Shown here in pieces: positions 1 through 4,130 of a stretch of 5,493 nucleotides of DNA. A program made the translations under genes and the position numbers. Source of the stretch: Methanomicrobiales archaeon (GTDB taxonomy: Archaea > Halobacteriota > Methanomicrobia > Methanomicrobiales > Methanomicrobiaceae). The stretch spans positions 1 through 5,493 of the forward strand of contig JAAYIO010000031.1 of assembly GCA_012523385.1 (NCBI GenBank), in the 5' to 3' direction. Position 1 is the stretch's first letter. The number at the start of each line of letters is the position of its first letter. The notes under the pieces were generated by a model. The model searched no databases. It had not been told where the DNA came from and saw nothing but the letters and a program-made list of their open reading frames with translations.

Positions 1-252
1 AAGGAAGTATCTCCGTCTCCCGAGCATATCTGCAACTTTGCCGAAGGGCAACAGGAATATCGCGTACGGGAGAAGGTATGCGGTTGGAACCCAGCCCAGC
101 ATAGTGGCAGGTACGCCGAATGACACCGCAATGAGGGGCAGAGCAATCTGTACACCTGACGATATGAAGGGGGCTGCAAAGGAAGCGAGACAGACGGCGA
201 AGAGGATCGTGGTGAGGGTGCGTCTCGAAAGCGGGGCGGTGGGCATGTCCAT
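1..252 (-). CDS. MFS transporter, DHA2 (EmrB/QacA-like) type, N-terminal 84 residues, cut by window edge
   Basis: The visible part encodes the N-terminus of a major facilitator superfamily permease, a proton-driven membrane exporter. Residues about 12-30 form a first hydrophobic segment, followed by the GVQIALPLIAVSFG stretch (33-46) that resembles the 'ALP' region after TM1 of DHA2 exporters. Residues 50-70 form a second membrane segment ending in GWVPTAYLLPYAIFLLPFG, followed by MFS motif A, G71-K-V-A-D-M-L-G-R-R-R81, in the cytoplasmic loop. The ATG at 252 is chosen because GGAG lies 6 bases upstream; the other in-frame ATG is only two codons in, and no upstream in-frame ATG is present. 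The rest (DHA2 proteins have 14 TM segments) lies outside the window. It follows the flavoprotein pseudogene on the same strand with 162 bases between, enough for its own promoter. The substrate cannot be told from this fragment; drug or toxic-compound export is the usual family role. Confidence 0.87.
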   Translation of the reverse strand, partial: MDMPTAPLSRRTLTTILFAVCLASFAAPFISSGVQIALPLIAVSFGVPATMLGWVPTAYLLPYAIFLLPFGKVADMLGRRRYFL

Positions 253-375
253 GGAAAACTCCGGTATGTACCTCTGTTGGCATAGCAGAAAAAGAATGGC
301 GGAATGAATTGGGCGTCTGTTTGTCGCTAACGTTCTCTGGAAATCCTGTGTGAAAAACTCTGTGAATACCTTTTG

Positions 376-390
376 TATTTTTTTAAAATT
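376..390 (-). promoter_or_regulatory. Candidate archaeal TATA box for the MFS gene
   Basis: Read on the minus strand this is AATTTTAAAAAAATA, in the AT-rich gap between the flavoprotein pseudogene and the MFS start. A start site about 25 bases downstream would give a leader of roughly 100 bases. A second AT-rich candidate, AATATAACC, lies slightly upstream (about 403-410). Assigned from composition and position only. Confidence 0.35.
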
Positions 391-414
391 GGTTGATAAA
401 GGGGTTATATTCGG

Positions 415-1077
415 TTATTTGCTCTGCTCATCTGACCGCATCTTCTCAAGCTTTCTTACCGCTTCCTTTCCTGCCAGATACGCAGAGGCGAGGGCGGTTG
501 GGTGTTCCTTAATACCGCCCCAGCGGTCCATGGCGGGTGCCGTAATATTATGGTCCGGGGTGTAACCGTAGCCGAATCCATTAAAGAATGCCGTGATAAT
601 GGGGTAGGCTTAGTCAAAGATGTCTGAGCGCCCCATCCCTGATGTTGCCAGGAAAAAACCCAGATGGGCCGTGAAGTGTTCTTTGTCGTAGTGCACCATA
701 TTGAGCTTGAACTGCTGAGCCCAGACGGGGTGCGCCCGGTCAATAAATGCCTTCATCTCTGATGTGATGGACATGGAGTAGATAGGGGATGCGAGGGCGA
801 CGATGTCGGCTTCCGGGACTTTCTCTGTGAGAATGGGAATGAAGTCATCATCGATGACACAGACGCCGGTTTTATGGCAGGCATTGCACCCCTTGCAGGA
901 GTGGTAGTCCAGTGTGGACAGAACAATCTTCTCGGTCTCTCCTCCTGCGTCTGCTGCACCCTCCAGAAAGCGGTCCAGCAGTTGTTAGGTGTTTCCCCGA
1001 CGGCGGGGACTGCCGGAGATGCCCAGCACCCACACCGGGCGGTGGGTTTTGTCGAACACGTGTTTATCCTCATTCAT
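415..1077 (-). pseudogene. Iron-sulfur flavoprotein / NADPH-dependent FMN reductase family, interrupted by two in-frame TAA codons
   Basis: A single uninterrupted frame of 221 codons encodes a full-length flavodoxin-fold protein of the Isf/FMN-reductase family except for TAA at codon 31 (985-987) and TAA at codon 156 (610-612). Family marks are all present. The FMN phosphate loop GSPRRRGNT (22-30) ends directly at the first stop. The [4Fe-4S] motif is C61-x2-C64-x2-C67-x5-C73. The FMN-contact segment ASPIYSMSI lies at 97-104, and a TSGMG loop precedes the second stop. I chose the ATG at 1077 because GGAG sits 9 bases upstream; the natural stop is TAA at 415-417. There is no frameshift. In the paralogue just upstream, the codon-31 position is Glu, so one G-to-T change from GAA would explain it. 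The next in-frame Met after codon 31 is residue 102, past the Fe-S motif, so restart would not give a working protein. It is either a recent pseudogene or two base errors in the assembly. Confidence 0.82.
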
Positions 1078-1123
1078 TTTTTCTCTCTCCCATTCCCGCA
1101 TCTCTTTCTATTGTCTTCATCTC

Positions 1124-1750
1124 TCACTTTCCCTCTTCTGCAAGCCGTTTTTTAATCTCTTTGACCATCTGCGTTCCGAGGGTTTTCGCATCTGCGATGG
1201 CTGTGGGGTGGGCGTTAATCTCGCCTTTCTCGTCCACACTGTTCACCATCAGGTATGATATATCGCGGTTTTTGATATCCATGACGTGGAAAAAGCATTT
1301 TACTGACGGGATGAGGGCGTCAAAGACATAGTCCCAGTCCTGTCCTGCAGTCGAAAGAAACGCACCAAGTCGTTTTCCCTGCCGTTCTGCCGGTACTACC
1401 GGAAGATGGAGCACAAACTTTCGGGAGCGGAGCACCTGCATCCGGTCAACAAGTGCCTTTGCCTGCGAACACATCCCCATGCAATAAACCGGAGCCGCCA
1501 TCACCACAATGTCTGCTTCAATTATCTTATCCAGCACCCAGTGAAGGTCGTCATCCTTTATGATGCAGCGATTCAGCTTTTCACAGGCATTGCATCCCCG
1601 GCAGGGACGGATATCAATTTCATCGAGTGCGTACTTCTCTACCGTGACATCGCCTTCCGCTGCCATCGCATCGAGAAGGGCGTCAAGGAGTGTTTCAGAG
1701 TTGCCGTGTCGCCGTGGACTTGTCGCAAAGGCGAGGATATGTACACCCAT
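1124..1750 (-). CDS. Iron-sulfur flavoprotein (NADPH-dependent FMN reductase / flavodoxin-like family)
   Basis: A 208-aa flavodoxin-fold protein, a usual length for archaeal iron-sulfur flavoproteins (Isf). In methanogens Isf is a cytoplasmic dimer carrying FMN and [4Fe-4S] that moves electrons from ferredoxin and can reduce O2 or H2O2. Visible marks: the FMN phosphate loop TSPRRHGNS (10-18); the compact cluster motif C50-x2-C53-x2-C56-x5-C62; the beta-strand ADIVVMAAPVYCMG before the second FMN loop, then SQAKALVDR; and STAGQDWDYVFD near 143-154. The N-terminus is simply MGVHILAF, as in family members, so ATG 1750 is a sound start. No SD precedes it, and TAATGTAA centred about 26 bases upstream could serve a leaderless transcript. 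A divergent paralogue (now interrupted) follows after 46 bases on the same strand, suggesting one operon. The region before it is packed with inverted repeats. The exact electron acceptor is not deducible. Confidence 0.9.
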   Translation of the reverse strand: MGVHILAFATSPRRHGNSETLLDALLDAMAAEGDVTVEKYALDEIDIRPCRGCNACEKLNRCIIKDDDLHWVLDKIIEADIVVMAAPVYCMGMCSQAKALVDRMQVLRSRKFVLHLPVVPAERQGKRLGAFLSTAGQDWDYVFDALIPSVKCFFHVMDIKNRDISYLMVNSVDEKGEINAHPTAIADAKTLGTQMVKEIKKRLAEEGK

Positions 1751-1800
1751 TATGCCATTGTTCGCAGAAGTCTTACATTAGGGTTTGCTACGGAGGGTTC

Positions 1801-1835
1801 GATCTCTTTCTCTTTTGTTATGCAACAAAGAGATC
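1801..1835. repeat. Inverted repeat with 9-bp perfect arms GATCTCTTT / AAAGAGATC
   Basis: Arms at 1801-1809 and 1827-1835 are perfectly complementary around a 17-base centre. The centre and right arm also form an alternative pairing, CTCTTTTGTT with AACAAAGAG, with one bulged base. The right arm overlaps a further inverted repeat, ATCCCAT (1833-1839) with ATGGGAT (1857-1863), and TCCCA/TGGGA (1834-1838, 1846-1850). The hairpin ends 51 bases upstream of the flavoprotein start. It could be an operator or alternative RNA structures; no U-tract follows it on the minus strand, so a terminator is unlikely. Confidence 0.55.
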
Positions 1836-1872
1836 CCATGTCTGTTGGGAAATTGTATGGGATTCTCTGGTT

Positions 1873-1880
1873 CGGAGGGT
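1873..1880 (-). repeat. ACCCTCCG repeat, copy 2 (extended match to copy 3)
   Basis: On the plus strand CTCTGGTTCGGAGGGT (1865-1880) matches CTATGATTCGGAGGGT (2755-2770) at 14 of 16 positions. The shorter core is shared with 1791-1798. All three copies are intergenic and in the same orientation. Confidence 0.5.
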
Positions 1881-2035
1881 AAAAAGAAAAGAATACGCAA
1901 AAATTAGTCTCTATTTTTGGATAGAGTGCCCGCAACATACCCTGTAGAATGCTGCAGGCGCAGTTTTTTTTGGGGGGACGTCTTGGTTTCGTCGTTCTGA
2001 GTTGTATTAAGCTAATTCAGGGTAGTATTACCCCG

Positions 2036-2071
2036 AAATAAAGCTAAAAGCGAGGGATGCAGTCTCCCGCT
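2036..2071 (-). terminator. Terminator-like hairpin after the winged-helix gene
   Basis: Plus-strand AGC-ga-GGGA (2049-2057) pairs with TCCCGCT (2065-2071) around a 7-base loop, giving a 7-bp stem with a two-base bulge. On the minus strand it is followed by TTTTAGCTTTATTT. It starts about 35 bases after the regulator's stop codon. This fits termination of the regulator transcript and separation from the flavoprotein operon. Confidence 0.45.
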
Positions 2072-2105
2072 CATTTCTGGAAGATTTTTTTCTTTGTTCT
2101 GGTGC

Positions 2106-2363
2106 CTAAGGTCGCAGGTAATAGACCTGGCGTGCGTCGGTGAAGTTGAACTTCCGGACGACAAATCCTTCTTCAATGAGCCTGCGCAGTGCATTTCTGA
2201 CTGTCCGCGGTGCCCATTCGACTTTACTGGCGATCTCTGAAAATGTTTTAGGCTCACGGCTTTCGAGGATATCAAGCACTGCCCGTGCTGATCCCGGAAG
2301 TTTCTCTTCTGAAATCAGGGGCTTGATGTCGACCTGGCCGGGCGCTACGGTATACGTTGTCAT
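2106..2363 (-). CDS. Small winged-helix transcriptional regulator (MarR-like)
   Basis: An 85-aa single-domain DNA-binding protein of the cytoplasm. After an N-terminal arm (1-23), helix 1 spans about 25-35 (ARAVLDILESR). Helix 2 is at 40-48 (TFSEIASKV) and the recognition helix at 51-65 (APRTVRNALRRLIEEG). A beta-wing follows at 66-83 (FVVRKFNFTDARQVYYL). The order helix-helix-wing and the 'loosened start, then basic recognition helix, then EGFV' pattern are typical of archaeal MarR/wHTH regulators, though no ligand domain is present. The ATG at 2363 is fixed by AAGGAGG 8 bases upstream (2372-2378). The stop is TAG. It lies directly upstream of the flavoprotein/exporter cluster on the same strand and is the natural candidate to control it and itself. 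There are no Cys residues, so direct thiol or Fe-S redox sensing is unlikely. Confidence 0.82.
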   Translation of the reverse strand: MTTYTVAPGQVDIKPLISEEKLPGSARAVLDILESREPKTFSEIASKVEWAPRTVRNALRRLIEEGFVVRKFNFTDARQVYYLRP

Positions 2364-2399
2364 TGGTGTGTCCTCCTTGACTGGTGTATGATCTTTACA

Positions 2400-2416
2400 G
2401 TGCCGATGTTTGGCAC
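2400..2416 (-). promoter_or_regulatory. Hairpin GTGCC / GGCAC just upstream of the regulator's SD
   Basis: Perfect 5-bp arms at 2400-2404 and 2412-2416 around a 7-base loop, 22 bases before the SD of the winged-helix gene. It could be an operator half-site pair for autoregulation or a leader hairpin; the sequence alone does not decide. Confidence 0.3.
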
Positions 2417-2461
2417 CGGTTCTCTGAATTGCGGTTCTGTGATGAGGGTTTTCCTTCTCCT

Positions 2462-2524
2462 CTACTTTCTGATTGGGTTTGGGAGATAGTGGTGCCCTTC
2501 TCTTGTGTGGGTATACTGACTCAC
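2462..2524 (-). CDS. Possible 20-aa leader peptide, GTG start with strong SD
   Basis: On the minus strand AGGAGG (2535-2540) precedes a GTG (2524-2522) by 10 bases, giving 20 codons ending in TAG: MSQYTHTREGHHYLPNPIRK. The peptide is rich in His, Arg and Tyr and matches nothing I know. It lies about 100 bases upstream of the winged-helix gene on the same strand. The SD is as strong as those of the real genes, but the GGAGGTAACCACC context is also self-complementary, so it may be a structural feature rather than a ribosome site. An in-frame GTG extension up to 2728 adds sequence with poor codon choice and is not accepted. Confidence 0.2.
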   Translation of the reverse strand: MSQYTHTREGHHYLPNPIRK

Positions 2525-2705
2525 GGGGTGGTTACCTCCTGAATTTTTGTGTTTAATCAACGATTTTTCGGGGGTGGTTTTTTGCCATCGGTCTTGTGAC
2601 AAATGCTTAATCCAGAGGTATCTGTGCGGAGCCGGGACCCCGTGTCGTATCGTCTGAAAATACCCCCATAAAGAACTCCTATCTCGCCTGTTCTGACGGG
2701 TTAAC

Positions 2706-2869
2706 GGGTATTCCCGGATACCTGTCACATCGCCTCAGGGTCATCGGTTAAATCCTATGATTCGGAGGGTGACATTCATACTCCCTCCAAACTTGCCACC
2801 GGGTTAGGGGCAGAGTTATTAGAGGAGGGATTGTTTGTCATTCCATATCGGAGGTATTCCGATCTGACA
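2706..2869 (-). ncRNA. Candidate structured RNA or structured leader (run of hairpins)
   Basis: Several local stems follow each other. TGTCA (2836-2840) pairs with TGACA (2865-2869), enclosing ATCGGA (2847-2852) with TCCGAT (2858-2863). AACT-TGCC (about 2790-2797) pairs with GGCA-g-AGTT (2809-2817). GGAGGG (2764-2769) pairs with CCCTCC (2783-2788). GGTAT pairs with ATACC near 2707-2722. All lie directly downstream of a minus-strand promoter candidate, so they would form the first 170 bases of a transcript. No known riboswitch or RNA family is recognised. It could equally be DNA-level operator symmetry. Confidence 0.3.
2755..2770 (-). repeat. ACCCTCCG repeat, copy 3 (extended)
   Basis: Core 2763-2770; the 16-base block matches 1865-1880 at 14 positions. 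It also forms the left arm of the GGAGGG/CCCTCC hairpin, which links the repeat to the structured region upstream of the winged-helix gene. Confidence 0.5.
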
Positions 2870-2903
2870 CGACATTTGTCATCCCTATCTTTAGGCTCTT
2901 ACA

Positions 2904-2917
2904 TATTAATACTTTCG
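2904..2917 (-). promoter_or_regulatory. Archaeal BRE/TATA-like promoter reading toward the winged-helix gene
   Basis: On the minus strand CGAAAG (BRE position, 2917-2912) is followed directly by TATTAATA (2911-2904). Transcription would start near 2880, right before the hairpin series, and the next gene on that strand starts at 2363, giving a leader of about 515 bases. It sits just below the U-tracts assigned to the preceding gene, as expected for a transcript boundary. Confidence 0.42.
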
Positions 2918-2923
2918 CCTATC

Positions 2924-2940
2924 AAAAACTATTAAAAAAA
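2924..2940 (-). terminator. U-tract terminator for the DUF1670 transcript
   Basis: The minus strand reads TTTTTTT (2940-2934), six other bases, then TTTTT (2928-2924). Oligo-U runs alone are sufficient to end transcription by archaeal RNA polymerase. They lie about 155 bases after the DUF1670 stop and just before the next promoter candidate. Confidence 0.45.
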
Positions 2941-3007
2941 GATGATAAATTGAATCTGGTCTTAAAATAGGTATTTTGGGAATTATTGCCTGATTTAAGC
3001 GAATGTT

Positions 3008-3038
3008 GGTTTATAAGGCCTTTTCGGCCGCATAAATC
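3008..3038 (-). repeat. Hairpin with GGCC-gaaaa-GGCC core in the DUF1670 3' region
   Basis: Arms 3008-3020 and 3026-3038 pair as GG(T)TTAT...GGCC with GGCC...ATAAATC, with one C/U mismatch and G-U wobbles and a GAAAA loop on the minus strand. It sits about 55 bases after the DUF1670 stop. It is probably a 3'-UTR stabilising or processing hairpin, since no U-tract follows directly. The left arm also contains TTTATAAG (3010-3017), a consensus-like TATA box for the plus strand, but no gene lies downstream on that strand. Confidence 0.45.
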
Positions 3039-3062
3039 AAATTAAAGGGGAATATTCATTGT

Positions 3063-3090
3063 TACTGGTGCATATGCCCAAATACTGGTG
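3063..3090. repeat. Short direct repeat TACTGGTG x2
   Basis: Identical 8-mers at 3063-3070 and 3083-3090, 20 bases apart (two helical turns), immediately after the DUF1670 stop codon. Function unknown; chance is possible. Confidence 0.35.
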
Positions 3091-3092
3091 GG

Positions 3093-3926
3093 CTACCGGG
3101 GGGCAAACGGAACCGGGCGCTGGATGATGGCCGGTGTGTATCGCGCAAAAAAATCATTCAGTCGCAGACACTTGCGGTTTTTGTGGCATTCATACAGAAT
3201 AAGGAACTCTCCAACCACCTTTTCAGGGATGCCGGTGACGTCAATAATTTCATTTGCGCGGTATCCCCGTGCATAGAGTATCACAGTATCAGTGAATTGC
3301 CGGTGATATCTGCGGACAATATCGACAGAAACGCTGCATTCCTCCGCGGTAGTATCCACATCCTCCCCACAGAGGAAGCGGTCGACACAGACCGAACGTA
3401 TCGAGGGAATATGTCCGTATTCATTAATCGCGCCCCGTGTTGGCAGTTTAATGCCCTCTCCCCTCAGTTCTTTCATGTCACGCTGGATGGTGCGTGATGA
3501 GGTCGTGAGCAGGAGTGCCAGGTCATGCTGGGTTAAAAGCCCTCCCTGATCATATGCCTCACGGGCGAGCCGAATCAGCTTATACTGCCGCATTCCCTGC
3601 AAACCTCCCGTATCAAACGCCAATGCATCCTCTGGGACGGATATCGTGAGAAATACCGGCCGAAGCGGCATCTCTCCAAACGCCTTTCCCGGAGGTTCCC
3701 GCATATCCACGGTATGGTATATTATCTGCATATCCCCGCGGTTCCACCCGTGGCACTCCCCTGAAAATTCATTCATCAGATTGAGGAGGGAACGGCAGGT
3801 TACCTCTTTTAAACCGTATTCCTCTTCAAGAATGGCACGAAGCTGATATTCTTTGGTTTCAGCCCAGGCGTTTCTGAGCGTTGGGGCCTCGGTACGCTGC
3901 ATTGACATGGGGGTATGTTTCCTCAT
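3093..3926 (-). CDS. DUF1670 family protein with multiple helix-turn-helix motifs
   Basis: A 277-aa cytoplasmic protein whose central and C-terminal parts match the DUF1670 pattern common in methanogens; no molecular function is established for the family. Residues 1-60 include a predicted helical 'LRAILEEEYGLKEVTCRSLLNLMNEF'-type start. Residues 60-115 look like a beta-rich segment, with VFLTISVPEDALAF at 91-104. An HTH at 129-160 contains DLALLLTTSSRTIQRDMKELR and is followed by LPTRG. A second HTH-like unit at 184-211 contains AEECSVSVDIVRRYHRQF, and a third at 222-245 contains NEIIDVTGIPEKVVGEFL. This suggests a DNA-binding regulator. ATG 3926 is chosen because AAGGAT lies about 10 bases upstream; in-frame ATGs at residues 7 and 9 have no SD. 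The stop is TAG. It stands alone between a terminator and a long intergenic region, with its own TATA box. Whether it touches the peroxiredoxin genes is unknown. Confidence 0.83.
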   Translation of the reverse strand: MRKHTPMSMQRTEAPTLRNAWAETKEYQLRAILEEEYGLKEVTCRSLLNLMNEFSGECHGWNRGDMQIIYHTVDMREPPGKAFGEMPLRPVFLTISVPEDALAFDTGGLQGMRQYKLIRLAREAYDQGGLLTQHDLALLLTTSSRTIQRDMKELRGEGIKLPTRGAINEYGHIPSIRSVCVDRFLCGEDVDTTAEECSVSVDIVRRYHRQFTDTVILYARGYRANEIIDVTGIPEKVVGEFLILYECHKNRKCLRLNDFFARYTPAIIQRPVPFAPR

Positions 3927-3980
3927 GAAAGATAGATCCTTATGTGAGATAAACCTCCCGACATATGTCAGATCAGTTGA

Positions 3981-4014
3981 TATCAGAAATCATGATAGTG
4001 TGATTGTTATCAGA
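3981..4014 (-). promoter_or_regulatory. Two TATCAGA repeats in the DUF1670 leader, possible operator
   Basis: Plus-strand TATCAGA occurs at 3981-3987 and 4008-4014, 27 bases apart, with a related GTCAGATCAG block next to the lower copy. The upper copy falls where transcription from the TATA box at 4039-4046 should start. A binding site for an HTH protein, perhaps the DUF1670 product itself, is possible. Confidence 0.35.
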
Positions 4015-4038
4015 CGTTCTTCAGCAATAATACGCGCA

Positions 4039-4046
4039 TTTATATA
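4039..4046 (-). promoter_or_regulatory. TATA box of the DUF1670 gene
   Basis: The minus strand reads TATATAAA, close to the archaeal consensus, 113 bases upstream of the start codon. The predicted start site near 4014 leaves a leader of about 88 bases. The motif is nearly symmetric and could also fire on the plus strand, where no gene follows. Confidence 0.5.
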
Positions 4047-4113
4047 GTATGTTCGGCCGTTCGATGGTTGCCTGCGACTATCAAAGAAGGGCATATTAGT
4101 TACGTTCGCGGGT

Positions 4114-4130
4114 AAAAAAAGAAAGAAAAA
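4114..4130 (-). terminator. U-tract terminator directly after the peroxiredoxin gene
   Basis: On the minus strand the stop codon is followed at once by TTTTTCTTTCTTTTTTT, a pyrimidine run with seven final U. This is a strong intrinsic archaeal terminator and marks the end of the stress-gene cassette. Confidence 0.65.

Larger units (their letters stand above)
1791..1880 (-). promoter_or_regulatory. Putative control region of the flavoprotein: two ACCCTCCG copies flanking palindromes
   Basis: Minus-strand ACCCTCCG occurs at 1798-1791 and 1880-1873, same orientation, 82 bases apart. The near copy ends 41 bases upstream of the flavoprotein ATG, just ahead of a weak TATA-like TAATGTAA (about 1772-1780). 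A third copy lies at 2763-2770. Between the two copies are overlapping inverted repeats. This is what an operator region for the neighbouring winged-helix regulator could look like, but binding is only inferred. Confidence 0.4.
1751..2105. other. Intergenic region between winged-helix regulator and flavoprotein: hairpins and repeats, no gene
   Basis: These 355 bases hold no convincing gene. From high to low coordinates, in the direction of transcription, I see a terminator-like hairpin after the regulator (2036-2071) and a small palindrome GGGTA-gtat-TACCC (2020-2033). Next is a CTGC/GCAG hairpin followed on the plus strand by eight T (1952-1971), then CTCTAT-ttttgg-ATAGAG (1909-1926). Last are two copies of ACCCTCCG bracketing nested inverted repeats (1791-1880). 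The density of symmetry suggests a control region for the flavoprotein operon. Confidence 0.6.
2364..3092. other. 729-base intergenic stretch without a firm gene; promoter, hairpins, possible leader or small RNA
   Basis: I find no recognisable protein here. Contents from high to low coordinates: a direct repeat TACTGGTG (3063-3090), an imperfect hairpin (3008-3038) and a very AT-rich block (about 2880-3060). Next are U-tracts for the minus strand (2924-2940) and a BRE/TATA pair for minus-strand transcription (2904-2917). A series of hairpins follows between 2869 and 2706, then a short SD-led frame (2462-2524) and a hairpin (2400-2416) before the regulator's SD. The arrangement suggests a leader of about 500 bases or a separate RNA. 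Confidence 0.5.

Noticed and set aside
38..307. 89-codon plus-strand frame
   Set aside because: Opposite strand of the MFS gene, whose motif A and membrane segments are clear.
753..1073. Minus-strand frames of 106 and 95 codons over the second flavoprotein (753-1073 and 456-743)
   Set aside because: They are out of frame with the conserved flavoprotein sequence; Thr/Ser/Pro-rich shadow translations.
415..1077. TAA as a sense codon or programmed recoding in the second flavoprotein
   Set aside because: No archaeal precedent, and intact genes in this window end in TAA.
1406..1882. 158-codon plus-strand frame
   Set aside because: It lies opposite the well-supported flavoprotein and has no family motifs; it is a shadow of that gene.
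1750..1938. 62-codon minus-strand frame ending in a TAATG overlap with the flavoprotein start
   Set aside because: The start-stop overlap is suggestive, but there is no SD, the frame runs through the palindromic control region and the peptide looks random.
1952..1971. CTGC-aggc-GCAG hairpin followed by eight T on the plus strand, a classic-looking terminator
   Set aside because: No plus-strand gene precedes it, and the stem is only 4 bp; kept only as part of the intergenic description.
2380..2540. Open plus-strand stretch of about 53 codons without ATG
   Set aside because: No start or SD, no recognisable sequence; consistent with chance.
2462..2728. 88-codon minus-strand frame with GTG start upstream of the winged-helix gene
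   Set aside because: No SD at its start, many CGA/AGG-type codons, low-complexity Arg/His/Ser composition, no recognisable fold. Only its last 20 codons, behind a strong SD, are kept as a weak candidate.
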